A stretch of 64,000 nucleotides of DNA from DASZQL01 sp964391865 (GCA_964391865.1 CAYMNQ010000006.1:289293-353292), one strand, 5' to 3'. Shown: positions 45,602 to 53,871, numbered from the stretch's first letter. Numbers and translations are program-made. The notes: a model not told the origin generated them from the letters alone.

Positions 45602-46005
45602 CGGTCGCTCCTTGACCTCTGCCAACCGGACTCGTGTCGCCCATCCATGACGACTGCGGTCAGACTACCCCGGACTCCGCTTGTTGTGAAGAGGGGAAAT
45701 CTCCTCTCGGCTCGGTTGGCGTGCGACTTCAGCGCGTGGATTGCTTCATTCGCGCAGAATCAGCCGTTTTCAGTGATTTTCCGGTCACCCGGCGCGCGGA
45801 TTGTGAAGTGTCGGTGTGGATAAACGGTGCATGAACGGGTTGGGTGATGATGCGATGTGTGTGGCGAGGCCGCCGGGTCGGCTCGGGCGGGTGGGCGGCG
45901 GCTTCCTGAAGAGTTGATCGCTCGGAATGTTCGTCCGAGTGTCGGCGCGCGACAATGATCTGCTGCCGTTGATGGTTCACGCCGCACACACTTGGGAGAC
46001 GCGCG
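45602..46005 (+). other. Divergent intergenic gap before the thioredoxin-like gene
   Basis: About 404 bases between divergent starts. Relatively AT-rich at 45730-45835 and with a small inverted repeat around 45691-45708 (AGAGG...CTCCTCT). Promoters for both directions are expected, but I cannot point to boxes with confidence. No repeat family copy and no tRNA or small gene recognised. Confidence 0.5.
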
Positions 46006-46605
<600 letters not shown>

Positions 46606-46627
46606 AACCCGGACCAAGATCAGACTC

Positions 46628-46654
46628 ACCGCAGAGACGCAGAGGACGCGGAGA
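46628..46654 (+). repeat. Nonamer array (ACGCAGAGG type)
   Basis: Three 9-base units: ACCGCAGAG, ACGCAGAGG, ACGCGGAGA. The reverse complement reads CCTCTGCGT, sharing CTCTGCG with the decamer arrays at 21811, 52541 and 52671. Confidence 0.6.
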
Positions 46655-46703
46655 GGGATGGACTTGTGTTGGTGTCGGGTGCCGTGCGCCTCGCCGGTTT
46701 GGG

Positions 46704-47126
46704 TCAGCCGATCCGCACGACCACTTCGCGCGTGTGCGGGGCGTGGCGGTGTTCCCAGACGTAGATGCCTTGCCAGCGGCCGAGGAGAAGCTCGCCGCTT
46801 GAGACGGGGATGGAGAGGCTGACATTGGTGAGCGCGGCTTTGACGTGCGCGGGCATGTCGTCCTGGCCTTCGTCGGTGTGGGTGTAGAGCGGGTCGTGCT
46901 CGGGGACGAGGCGCGCGAGCCAGTTCTGCAGGTCGTGGCGCACCGAGGGGTCGGCGTTCTCCTGGATGATGAGGCTCGCCGAGGTGTGGCGGATGAAGAT
47001 GGTGCAGACGGCGTCGCCCGGGTCGGGCCCGGCGCCGGCGGCGAACTCGCGGACCACGCGGCGGATGTCGGGCGTAATCTCATGCAGCCCTTGGCTTCGG
47101 GTGTGGATGGTGAGCGTGCGGAGCAT
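46704..47126 (-). CDS. yjbQ: YjbQ family protein (secondary thiamine-phosphate synthase)
   Basis: 140 residues. Family motifs: ITPDIRRVVREF, GDAVCTIFIRHTSASLIIQE, NADPSVRHDLQNWL, YTHTDEGQDDMPAHVKAALT, SGELLLGRWQGIYVWEHR. The conserved His of RHTSASL and the H/E residues of the DEGQDDMPAH stretch are present. The family can show weak thiamine-phosphate synthase activity in E. coli, but its true role is unclear. Start 47126 is 17 bases from the divergent GTG of the next gene. Confidence 0.92.
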   Translation of the reverse strand: MLRTLTIHTRSQGLHEITPDIRRVVREFAAGAGPDPGDAVCTIFIRHTSASLIIQENADPSVRHDLQNWLARLVPEHDPLYTHTDEGQDDMPAHVKAALTNVSLSIPVSSGELLLGRWQGIYVWEHRHAPHTREVVVRIG

Positions 47127-47143
47127 GTCGGGAGGGTATCGCG

Positions 47144-47545
47144 GTGAAGCACAAGACGTTGTTTCGGTTGGCGATGAAGGTCATGGGTCTGGTGTTTTTC
47201 TTTTGGGCATTGCCCACGCTCATGCTGAACATATCAATGTTGATTCAAGAACGCTTTGAGCCGCTTCCCGGCGGTAGACGCGCGTACTTCATGGTGAGGT
47301 ACTGGGTCGGCGCGGGTGTGAATACATTGCAAGTGTTGCTCGGATTGTATCTCTTCTTCCGCGGCGAGTGGATCGTGAATCTTGCGATCCCGAGCAATCG
47401 GCCTTACTGCCCTGAGTGCGGGTATGAGGTGTCGAAGGTGAAGTCGCACATCTGCCCGGAGTGCGGGACGGCGTTTCGGGTGCCGGCTTCGGTTGCTCCC
47501 AAGCAGGAAGATGGGGCGGCGGCGTCCGGGGGAGAGTCACCCTGA
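47144..47545 (+). CDS. Small membrane protein with C-terminal zinc ribbon (copy A)
   Basis: 133 residues from GTG 47144. Two membrane helices (about 8-32 and 55-72; MGLVFFFWALPTLMLNISML, GVNTLQVLLGLYLFF) and a cytoplasmic zinc ribbon YCPECGYEVSKVKSHICPEC, with a Pro/Ala/Gly-rich tail. The stop codon lies inside the stem of a CAGAGC-loop hairpin (47541-47574). Function unknown. Related by pattern to genes at 47918 and 49645. Confidence 0.75.
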   Translation: MKHKTLFRLAMKVMGLVFFFWALPTLMLNISMLIQERFEPLPGGRRAYFMVRYWVGAGVNTLQVLLGLYLFFRGEWIVNLAIPSNRPYCPECGYEVSKVKSHICPECGTAFRVPASVAPKQEDGAAASGGESP

Positions 47546-47574
47546 GCATGATCTCCGAGCGGATCATGCTCAGG
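47541..47574 (+). repeat. CAGAGC-loop hairpin overlapping a stop codon (loop CCGAGC)
   Basis: Stem CCTGAGCATGATCT (47541-47554), loop CCGAGC (47555-47560), GGATCATGCTCAGG (47561-47574), then CGTCGG. Fourteen pairs, one of them T.G. The TGA of the zinc-ribbon gene at 47543-47545 is part of the stem. Confidence 0.85.
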
Positions 47575-47692
47575 CGTCGGGATGCGGGTTTTGTGTTTTT
47601 TTTGTTGGTTCGGTTGAACGAGCATTCGGCGTTGTCGAGGGTGTCCCTCTCCCCTGCCCTCTCCCACCCCCCGTGGGAAAGGGCGTGAGGAG

Positions 47693-47736
47693 CATCGAGG
47701 AGGGTCAGAGCACCGTCCTCGATGGCACGGGCACCA
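47693..47736 (+). repeat. CAGAGC-loop hairpin
   Basis: Stem CATCGAGGAGGGT (47693-47705), loop CAGAGC (47706-47711), ACCGTCCTCGATG (47712-47724), then GGCACGGGCACC. Twelve of thirteen pairs with one G-G mismatch. Confidence 0.83.
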
Positions 47737-47762
47737 CAGTCACCGCCGAGCCGGTGCCTGTG
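47735..47762 (+). repeat. CAGAGC-loop hairpin variant (loop CCGAGC)
   Basis: Stem CACAGTCACCG (47735-47745), loop CCGAGC (47746-47751), CGGTGCCTGTG (47752-47762). Ten of eleven pairs. Directly adjoining the previous copy. Confidence 0.65.
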
Positions 47763-47917
47763 TTGACACCGGGTGTTGGCGTCGCCATCTCCTGCAGTCG
47801 GTGAAATCGGGTGGTCGATGATCCGAACAAAGCTCGCACGGCGTGCGTTGTATGTCCGGCGGGGTTTGCGTTGGCGGGTGGTGTTGTGAATGATGGCTTC
47901 TTCGCTGGATTCGCTGC

Positions 47918-48649
47918 ATGACTGAATCACTCGCTGCGCACGCCGACGGCTCGCCGGTTCGCGCTGAGACCATCGCGCGGTTTGAGTTGGACGCGTTCTG
48001 CGAGACGTGCGGGTACAACCTGCGCGGGCAGGAAGTGTGGAAGGATGAGCGGCTGGGCTTGCTGATCTGCCGATGCCCGGAGTGCGGGACGCACCAGCCG
48101 GCGAATCAGTCGTTGCCGTCGAAGCGGCTGTGGGTGAAGTGGTTCGCGCCGGCGGTGCTGATCGTGTGGATCACGATTGTGTTCGGCATGCATGCGGCGG
48201 CGATGGGCATCACGTTTGCAACGTGGATGGGCGCGAGCGAGACGGTGTATTACTCCGCGCAGGGGTTCCGCAACGATGATGTCGGCACGGTGATTTTCAT
48301 GCTGGGGGTGGTGAACGCGCTGATGGGGTTCATGATCGCGCTGTTCAGCGCGATCGCGTTCGGGCACTGGCTGACGGTGGGGCGGATCGTGCTGGCGGTG
48401 CTGTGGCCGTGCGTACCGTTCGGGATTTTTCTTTTCGGGTGGCTGTATCTGAAGGAAGATCAGATGGGCATCGCGGCGCCGCAGATCATGCTGCTGGCGT
48501 CGATCGTGGTGATCGCGGGGATCGTCGGGGCACTGGTTGGTCGGCCGGTGGCGCGCTTGGCGGTGCGCGTATTCCTGCCGAAGGGGTTGCGGCAGGGGAT
48601 GGCGTTCCTGTGGACGTGCGACGGGATGAAGCCGCCGGTGGTGAAGTGA
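47918..48649 (+). CDS. Membrane protein with N-terminal zinc ribbon (copy B)
   Basis: 243 residues. Residues about 27-55 form a zinc ribbon FCETCGYNLRG, then CRCPECGTH. Four or five helices follow (FAPAVLIVWITIVFGMHAAA, GTVIFMLGVVNALMGFMIAL, LTVGRIVLAVLWPCVPFGIF, QIMLLASIVVIAGIVGALVG). CGYxLxG...CPECG is a pattern common in planctomycetal small membrane proteins of unknown role. A heptamer array follows 2 bases after the stop. Confidence 0.75.
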   Translation: MTESLAAHADGSPVRAETIARFELDAFCETCGYNLRGQEVWKDERLGLLICRCPECGTHQPANQSLPSKRLWVKWFAPAVLIVWITIVFGMHAAAMGITFATWMGASETVYYSAQGFRNDDVGTVIFMLGVVNALMGFMIALFSAIAFGHWLTVGRIVLAVLWPCVPFGIFLFGWLYLKEDQMGIAAPQIMLLASIVVIAGIVGALVGRPVARLAVRVFLPKGLRQGMAFLWTCDGMKPPVVK

Positions 48650-48650
48650 G

Positions 48651-48678
48651 ACTTGCGGGGCGCGGGGTGCGGATTGCG
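48651..48678 (+). repeat. Heptamer array (NNNTGCG type)
   Basis: Four units: ACTTGCG, GGGCGCG, GGGTGCG, GATTGCG, starting just after the stop codon of the zinc-ribbon gene. Same sequence family as the array at 32753. Confidence 0.72.
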
Positions 48679-48748
48679 GGAAGACGGGACAGGAGCTTGA
48701 GTGGTGTGCTCGCGGCTTTGGGCGAGCATGTTCGCGCGAGTTGGATCG

Positions 48749-48798
48749 GCTGACCGCTGAAAGCTGACCGCCTTCGGCCTTCAGCGGTCAGCCGATCA
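48749..48798. repeat. Palindromic heptamer array at the end of convergent genes
   Basis: Seven units (GCTGACC, GCTGAAA, GCTGACC, GCCTTCG, GCCTTCA, GCGGTCA, then the 8-base GCCGATCA). The two halves are inverted: GCTGACCGCTGAA (48749-48761) and TTCAGCGGTCAGC (48780-48792) pair perfectly over 13 bases. The hydrolase stop codon (48788-48790 on minus) is within it. It probably also works as a two-way terminator. Confidence 0.78.
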
Positions 48799-49648
48799 GG
48801 TGCTTCACCAAGAAGTCCGTCTGGATCGACTTTGCTTCGTGGCTGACTTTGCCGAAACCGGAGTGTTCGTGCGGGGCACCGGTGGTGGGCCAGGTTTTGA
48901 GTTCGATCATCGCGGGGTCGGCGTTGCTTGTGTGGTAGTGGTTCGCGAGCGCGTCGGTGAATTCGCGGATGGCGCGGACGGGGACCCACTCGTCCGCTTC
49001 AGAGTGGAGCGCGAGGAGCGGGATGGGCCGCCAGGTGTCGAGATGGCGGATGGCTTCGGCGCGGGCGACGCGTTCGGGGATGTAGAACTCGCGGCCTTTG
49101 AGCGGCTCGAACGTGCCCGCGGTGGATTCGACGGCGGCGCAGCGGAACGGGTGTTCGCTCGTAAGGCGGTGGAGCGTGACCATGCCGCCCGCGGACATGC
49201 CGCCGATCGCGAGCCGGTTCATGTCGAACACACCGGCGAAGGGTGGGCGCGCGAGTTCGGCGAGGATGACATCGATCTCGGCGGCGGCCTGCTCGACGAC
49301 CTGCAGCGTGCGCGCGGAGGTGTGCATCGAAGCGTCGAAGCGCTCGCCGTGGCCGGGGAGGTCGATGGCGATGGCGCCCACACCAGCGCGGATCCAGCGG
49401 AGGTAGCGGCCCGGGTCAAGTTCTTTGTTGACGGTCCGGCCGTGGAACCAGAGGACGGCGGGGCGGGGGGCGGCTTGCGGGATGCGGTCTGCGGCTTGCG
49501 GCGCGAGGCGCGATGAGTGCGAGATCAGCGCTTGCCAGTGGGAGTCGGGATGCGCGATGAGCGCGGGGATCGCGCGGTCGGGGCCGAATCGATGGGTGAT
49601 CGATTGCTCGCGGAGGGCGGAGGGGAGTTCAGCGAAGCGAGGATTCAT
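48788..49648 (-). CDS. Alpha/beta hydrolase (prolyl-oligopeptidase/dienelactone-hydrolase-like)
   Basis: 286 residues. LWFHGRTVNKELDPGRYLRW holds the oxyanion HG; GGMSAGG places the nucleophile at Ser152; HSEADEWVP supplies the acid Asp and PHEHSGFG the His. No signal peptide. Residues about 45-61 (HSSRLAPQAADRIPQAAPRP region) are encoded by an inserted heptamer array and form a Pro/Ala-rich loop ahead of the first core strand. The start overlaps the zinc-ribbon stop (ATGA at 49645-49648), and that gene follows an MBL hydrolase gene, giving a likely three-gene operon. Confidence 0.85.
   Translation of the reverse strand: MNPRFAELPSALREQSITHRFGPDRAIPALIAHPDSHWQALISHSSRLAPQAADRIPQAAPRPAVLWFHGRTVNKELDPGRYLRWIRAGVGAIAIDLPGHGERFDASMHTSARTLQVVEQAAAEIDVILAELARPPFAGVFDMNRLAIGGMSAGGMVTLHRLTSEHPFRCAAVESTAGTFEPLKGREFYIPERVARAEAIRHLDTWRPIPLLALHSEADEWVPVRAIREFTDALANHYHTSNADPAMIELKTWPTTGAPHEHSGFGKVSHEAKSIQTDFLVKHLIG
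49466..49514 (+). repeat. Heptamer array inside the alpha/beta hydrolase gene
   Basis: Seven units on +: GGGGGCG, GCTTGCG, GGATGCG, GTCTGCG, GCTTGCG, GCGCGAG, GCGCGAT. Same NNNTGCG family as the intergenic arrays. Length of 49 bases keeps the host gene open; it encodes a short loop absent from the conserved core. Confidence 0.75.
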
Positions 49649-50070
49649 GTGCGATGTTCGGCGATCGCGTTCAAATGGTACAACGGACGAACAAAGGGAG
49701 CAGACTCAGACGTGTCGTACTGGGCGCCACATTCCGGACACCGGCCGGAAGAAGGGCTTCCTATGAGCGAGTAGCCGCAGTGCGTGCAGAGCACACCCTG
49801 AGATCGAAGTGCAACCTTTCTATATTTCCTGACCGTCATGGAAAGGAAGAGCGACCAGGCAATGAACAGAACCCACGCAATTACGGTCATGAAGAACAGA
49901 GCCTCAGCCATTGTGGACGGAAACTGCGGCAACAACCACACAAACGCTAGCGACCAGACAATAAGCACGAGCAACAAACTTGCAAAGTATCGTCGTTGGA
50001 CGATGCGCCATCGCATGCCGCCATGGCCCTCGTACTTAATCAACAGCACTTCACCCGAACTATCTGGCAT
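49645..50070 (-). CDS. Small membrane protein with C-terminal zinc ribbon (copy C)
   Basis: 141 residues. Two membrane helices (about 28-48 and 57-80; YFASLLLVLIVWSLAFVWLL, FFMTVIAWVLFIAWSLFLSM), then a basic stretch and the ribbon LCTHCGYSLIGSPSSGRCPE, CG. Tail is polar. It shares ribbon pattern and general layout with copy A. It starts 6 bases after the MBL gene stop and overlaps the hydrolase start by 4 bases. Confidence 0.75.
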   Translation of the reverse strand: MPDSSGEVLLIKYEGHGGMRWRIVQRRYFASLLLVLIVWSLAFVWLLPQFPSTMAEALFFMTVIAWVLFIAWSLFLSMTVRKYRKVALRSQGVLCTHCGYSLIGSPSSGRCPECGAQYDTSESAPFVRPLYHLNAIAEHRT

Positions 50071-50076
50071 GACCCT

Positions 50077-50730
50077 TCACTGTCGAACGAACGGGTTGCA
50101 CCGCTTTTCATGCCCGATCGTCGTCGGCCTGCCGTGGCCGGCGTAGATGCGGGTTTCGTCGGGGAGTGTGTAGAGCGTTTCGCGGATCGATCGGCGGAGG
50201 TCCTGTTCGTTGCTGGTTGGGAAGTCGTAGCGCCCGACGGACTCGAAGAAGAGCACATCGCCGACGAGCGCGGCTTTGGCGGCGGGGTTGTAGAAGGTGA
50301 TGCCGCCGGGTGAGTGTCCGGGGGTGTGCAGGACTGTCCATTCGGTGCCGGAGAGCGTCAGCGTCTCGCCGCCGGTGAGTTCGGCGTCGGCGGGGGCGCA
50401 GGTGACGGGCGGGTCGAACCCGGCGGAGAGATTGAGCATCGGGTCGTTGAGCCAGTGCGCTTCGTCCTTGTGCATCAGGACTTTGGCGTTCGGGAATTCG
50501 CGGCGGAGTTCGTTGAGCCCGGCGATGTGGTCGCCGTGGGCGTGGGTGAGGAGGATGTGCGTTGGGTTCCAGCCTTGCTGGCGGATGCGGTCGATCATCG
50601 GGCCGGGCGAAAAACTGGCGTCGATGATCCAGCAGTCGGTGTGCGGCGGGACGTGGACGATGTAACAGTTGGTGCCGAACGGGCCGAGCGCGTAGCCCTC
50701 GATGAGCGGGATGTGGTGTGAGGCGGGCAT
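50077..50730 (-). CDS. MBL-fold metallohydrolase (glyoxalase-II-like)
   Basis: 217 residues. The metal motif is H63-A-H65-G-D67-H68 (LLTHAHGDHIAGL); further ligands are in HTPGHSPGG, LVGDVLFFESVGRYDFPTSN and YAGHGRPTTIGHEKRCNPF. This set is typical of the GloB/GloC group that hydrolyses S-lactoylglutathione or related thioesters; substrate cannot be told here. Cytoplasmic. It heads an operon with a zinc-ribbon protein and an alpha/beta hydrolase. Confidence 0.9.
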   Translation of the reverse strand: MPASHHIPLIEGYALGPFGTNCYIVHVPPHTDCWIIDASFSPGPMIDRIRQQGWNPTHILLTHAHGDHIAGLNELRREFPNAKVLMHKDEAHWLNDPMLNLSAGFDPPVTCAPADAELTGGETLTLSGTEWTVLHTPGHSPGGITFYNPAAKAALVGDVLFFESVGRYDFPTSNEQDLRRSIRETLYTLPDETRIYAGHGRPTTIGHEKRCNPFVRQ

Positions 50731-50835
50731 GGGGCGGATGGTACGGGAAACGGCGGCAATTGTGGTTGTGCAAGAGGTGGCATTTTTCTGTTGGCTGTGC
50801 TGAGACTGGGATTAGACTGCAGTGCACGGGCGGAT

Positions 50836-50871
50836 GCCCGGTCTGCCCGGTCTGCCCGGTGTGTCCGAACG
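50836..50871 (+). repeat. Nonamer array (GCCCGGTCT type)
   Basis: Four 9-base units: GCCCGGTCT, GCCCGGTCT, GCCCGGTGT, GTCCGAACG, in the leader of the next gene and 17 bases before its start codon. Confidence 0.75.
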
Positions 50872-50888
50872 GAGAGAGGAGCCCGATC

Positions 50889-52142
50889 ATGCGTCGATGG
50901 TTCATTCGGCTTTCAGCGGCATCGGTGGTCATGCTCGGTGCGGCGGGGATTGCGTCGGCGCAGTTCACAACGCGATTCAACGACACGGTCAACGGCAACT
51001 TTGTGCTGATCGGCAACACGCTGGGCTTCGACGCGGCGCCGGGCGTGCCGATCCCGATTGTCGGGTCGGTGGGCGCGACGGGGATCAACACGGCGGACTC
51101 CGCGCCCGACGTGATATGGCGGAGCAATTCGCCGGGGCTCGGACAGGCTTCGGCAAGTACGGGCATCACTGTCGCGACGGCGCGGAGCCAGGCGGTCCTC
51201 CAACTGCCGCCCGGCGCGACCGTTTTGTACGCACGGTTGTACTGGTCGGCGACGGTTCCGAGCGGGGTGGTCGGGACGAGCGCGGTGCTCTCGCGCGAAG
51301 GGGTCTTCTCGCAGACCGTTTCGGTGCAGCACTTCGATGTGCTCACCGGCCCGCCGCGATATCAGAGCTCGGCGGAGATCACGTCGATCGTGCAGGCGAA
51401 CGGCGCGGGCGCGTATCAACTCGGTGCCATCGCGGTCGCGCCATTTGTTAATGTCAACGACGCGGGTCTGTACGCGGCGTGGTCGATGGTCGTGGTGTAC
51501 GAGCGTGCGGTCGAGCCGCTGCGCAGCATTTCAGTGTTCGACGGGTATGCGGCGGTGGTGAGCGGGTCGCCGCAGACGGCGACGGTCAACTTCGGAGCGT
51601 CCGCCGCGTCGAGCGGGTTTGATGGGCGGCTCGGCGTGGTGGCGTATGAGGGTGACAGCACGATCCCGGGCGATCAGGTTTTGATCACGGGCTCGCCGGC
51701 GCTGAATGATGCGACGAACCCGTCGAACAACGCATTCAACAGCACGCGCAGCTTCTTCGGGTCGGCGTTGTCGACGGTGGGGGACCTGCCGCAGCTCACG
51801 GGGACGCCCGCGAGCCTTTGCGGCGTGGACATCGACCTCTTTGATATCACAGCGCAAGTATCCCCTGGCGCCACGAGTGCCGGTGTCGAGTTCAGCACTT
51901 CAAGTGACACCTTTGACGTGGGTGTGCTGGCGATGGCGGTGCGGGTTGATCCGCCGCCCGCTTGCCCCGGTGATGCGAGCGGCAATGGCTCAGTCGGGCT
52001 GGACGACATTGCGGAGGTCGTGAACGCGTGGGGGCTGACGGTGCCGCCCGCGCCGATGGCGATCGACCTCGACGGCTGGGGTGATATCGGGCTGGGGGAC
52101 ATCGCGGTGATCATTCAGTTCTGGGGGCAGAGTTGCCCGTGA
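50889..52142 (+). CDS. Secreted surface protein, DUF3344-like, with dockerin-like tail
   Basis: 417 residues from ATG 50889 behind GGAGAGAGGA. Signal peptide about 1-24 (LSAASVVMLGAAGIASAQ). Central part: GATVLYARLYWSATVPSGV, SAEITSIVQANGAGAYQLGA, LYAAWSMVVVYERAVEPLRS, ISVFDGYAAV. This pattern resembles DUF3344 surface proteins. C-terminus CPGDASGNGSVGLDDIAEVV, then DLDGWGDIGLGDIAVIIQFW has two EF-hand-like loops. No enzyme motif seen. Probably exported and surface-bound. Confidence 0.8.
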   Translation: MRRWFIRLSAASVVMLGAAGIASAQFTTRFNDTVNGNFVLIGNTLGFDAAPGVPIPIVGSVGATGINTADSAPDVIWRSNSPGLGQASASTGITVATARSQAVLQLPPGATVLYARLYWSATVPSGVVGTSAVLSREGVFSQTVSVQHFDVLTGPPRYQSSAEITSIVQANGAGAYQLGAIAVAPFVNVNDAGLYAAWSMVVVYERAVEPLRSISVFDGYAAVVSGSPQTATVNFGASAASSGFDGRLGVVAYEGDSTIPGDQVLITGSPALNDATNPSNNAFNSTRSFFGSALSTVGDLPQLTGTPASLCGVDIDLFDITAQVSPGATSAGVEFSTSSDTFDVGVLAMAVRVDPPPACPGDASGNGSVGLDDIAEVVNAWGLTVPPAPMAIDLDGWGDIGLGDIAVIIQFWGQSCP

Positions 52143-52165
52143 CGCGGGCGGCGTAAGATGAACGC

Positions 52166-52531
52166 ATGCTGATCCGCAACATCAATGAAGTGGACGAGAA
52201 GCCCGTCGGCATGGACGGGGTGAAGGGCGTGACGATGGCGGTCATGGTCGGGCGGGCCGATGGCGCGCCGAACTTCGCGCTGCGGAGTTTCCGTGTGGAG
52301 CCGGGCGGGCACTCGCCGCGGCACAGCCATGACTATGAGCATGAGGTGTTCATCGCGGAGGGCACCGGCGAGGTGCTGCTCGAAGGGGCGTACCGCCCGA
52401 TCAAGCAGGGCGACGTGATCTACGTGCCGGCGGATCAGGAGCACCAGTTCCGCGCAGGATCGGCGGGGATGCGGTTCCTCTGCCTCGTGCCGATGTCGCG
52501 GAATTGCGGGGATGCGACGCCGGGGAGTTAG
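52166..52531 (+). CDS. Cupin-domain protein
   Basis: 121 residues. Both cupin motifs are present: PGGHSPRHSHDYEHEVFIAE, GTGEVLLEG and GDVIYVPADQEHQF. His residues of motif 1 and 2 suggest a bound metal ion. Substrate is unknown. Small stand-alone cytoplasmic cupin, 23 bp after the preceding gene. Confidence 0.88.
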   Translation: MLIRNINEVDEKPVGMDGVKGVTMAVMVGRADGAPNFALRSFRVEPGGHSPRHSHDYEHEVFIAEGTGEVLLEGAYRPIKQGDVIYVPADQEHQFRAGSAGMRFLCLVPMSRNCGDATPGS

Positions 52532-52540
52532 GGCGGACGC

Positions 52541-52570
52541 AGAGGAAAACAGAGGTCAACAGAGAATAAA
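52541..52570 (-). repeat. Decamer array (minus orientation)
   Basis: Three 10-base units on +: AGAGGAAAAC, AGAGGTCAAC, AGAGAATAAA. Reverse complement shares TTCCTCTGCG with the array before flhB. Confidence 0.6.
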
Positions 52571-52670
52571 AGCAGCTGGGCATGGATCGATGCAGACTCG
52601 CGGCGCGACCTGTGATTGCGGTGAGTCGGCTGCGCTATCCCGCTGTGACAGAAATTTCTCAGTACTGACT

Positions 52671-52700
52671 TCTTCCTCTGTCTCCCTCTGTCATGCTCTG
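52671..52700 (+). repeat. Decamer array next to the accA stop
   Basis: Three 10-base units: TCTTCCTCTG, TCTCCCTCTG, TCATGCTCTG, followed by CGT and the accA stop (TCA at 52704). Same family as the flhB leader. Confidence 0.7.
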
Positions 52701-52703
52701 CGT

Positions 52704-53702
52704 TCATTCCGCCACAGCGGGTTCAATCGGGGTCTCCGAGTACTCGCCGAGTTTTCGGAAGCGGGCGTAGCGCTTCGCGGGCAGCGTCGATCGCTTGGCT
52801 CGGCGGAGGGGGGGGAGCGTGTCGAGGATCCACTTTTCGATCGCCTGGGCGGCGGCGAGGGGTTCGCGGTGCGCCCCGCCGAGGGGTTCCTTGATGATGT
52901 CGTCGATGATGCCGAGGCGCTTGTTGTCCTTCGCGGTGAGGTTCAGCGCGCGGGCGGCTTCGGTGTTGGTCTTCTCGTTGGCGACTTTCCAGAGGATCGC
53001 GGCGCAGCCCTCGGGGGAGATGACGGAGTACCACGCGTGCTCGAGCATCGCGACGCGGTCGGCGACGGCGATGCCGAGCGCGCCGCCTGAACCGCCCTCG
53101 CCGATGACGATGGAGAGGATCGGGGTCTCGAGGCGGGCCATCTCACGGAGATTGACGGCGATCGCTTCCGCCTGCCCGCGCTGCTCGGCGCCGAGGCCCG
53201 GGTATGCGCCGGGCGTATCGACGAAGGTCACGATGGGGATGCCGAATTTTTCGGCCATCTGCATTTTGAGAAGGGCCTTGCGGTAGCCCTCGGGGTGGGC
53301 GCAGCCGAAGTGGCAGGCGAGTTTTTCCTGTGTCTCGCGCCCCTTGTGGTGCCCGACGATCATGCACTTGATGGAACCGATCCGGCCGAAGCCGGTGACG
53401 ATCGCGGGGTCGTCGCCGAACCGGCGGTCGCCGTGGAGCTCGCAGAAGTCCTTGACGATCATCGAGATGTAATCGCGGCTCTGCGGGCGCTTGGGGTGCC
53501 GGGCGACGCGGATGGTCTGCCACGCGGTGAGGTTGGTGTAAGCCTTGCGGAGGAACTGCTGGCGCTCGCGGCGGAGGGCGGTGAGTTCCTTGTTGAGCGC
53601 GGCGGGGGGCTCTGGATTGAGAGCCTGGGCTTCGAGGGTGGTGATCTTTGCTTCGAGTTCAACCAAGGGCTTTTCGAAGTCGAGATGGAAGGAGATGGCC
53701 AT
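52704..53702 (-). CDS. accA: Acetyl-CoA carboxylase carboxyltransferase subunit alpha
   Basis: 332 residues. LDFEKPLVELEAKITTLEAQ at the N-terminus, then RHPKRPQSRDYISMI, LHGDRRFGDDPAIVTGFGRI, HHKGRETQEKLACHFGCAHP, EGYRKALLKMQMAEKFGIPI, VTFVDTPGAYPGLGAEQRGQ, GEGGSGGALGIAVADRVAML and YSVISPEGCAAILWK. All conserved parts of AccA are present. It transfers the carboxyl group from biotin to acetyl-CoA together with AccD, giving malonyl-CoA. No accD nearby. A nonamer array stands directly upstream of its start. Confidence 0.97.
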   Translation of the reverse strand: MAISFHLDFEKPLVELEAKITTLEAQALNPEPPAALNKELTALRRERQQFLRKAYTNLTAWQTIRVARHPKRPQSRDYISMIVKDFCELHGDRRFGDDPAIVTGFGRIGSIKCMIVGHHKGRETQEKLACHFGCAHPEGYRKALLKMQMAEKFGIPIVTFVDTPGAYPGLGAEQRGQAEAIAVNLREMARLETPILSIVIGEGGSGGALGIAVADRVAMLEHAWYSVISPEGCAAILWKVANEKTNTEAARALNLTAKDNKRLGIIDDIIKEPLGGAHREPLAAAQAIEKWILDTLPPLRRAKRSTLPAKRYARFRKLGEYSETPIEPAVAE

Positions 53703-53710
53703 TCGGGCAA

Positions 53711-53747
53711 GGACTCCGAGGATTCCGGGGATTCCGGGGGGCTCCGG
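53711..53747 (-). repeat. Nonamer array upstream of accA (CCGGAATCC type)
   Basis: On +: GGACTCCGA, GGATTCCGG, GGATTCCGG, then the 10-base GGGGCTCCGG. It begins 9 bases upstream of the accA start codon (53702), so it occupies the ribosome-binding region of that gene. Confidence 0.72.
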
Positions 53748-53824
53748 GAACCGTTTTATCGCGGGTAGTGTATCGGAGTTGGGGCGGGTGATTCGGCGGA
53801 AGGGAAGGCGGTAGGTTGGGTTGA

Positions 53825-53847
53825 GACGGGCGGGACGCCCGTCCCAC
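53825..53847. repeat. Hairpin in the accA-proC gap
   Basis: GACGGGC (53825-53831), loop GGGAC, GCCCGTC (53837-53843), then CCAC. It lies between divergent genes, so it is not a simple terminator. Loop unlike the CAGAGC family. Confidence 0.55.
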
Positions 53848-53871
53848 TAGTTCGGGCAGGAGAACTGCGGC

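Larger units (their letters stand above)
47546..47917 (+). other. Intergenic gap between two zinc-ribbon genes
   Basis: 372 bases with two more hairpins of the family (47693-47736 and 47735-47762) and the short inverted repeat ACACC-GGGTGT after them. A pyrimidine-rich stretch CCCTCTCCCCTGCCCTCTCC lies at about 47645-47664. No gene recognised. Confidence 0.6.
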
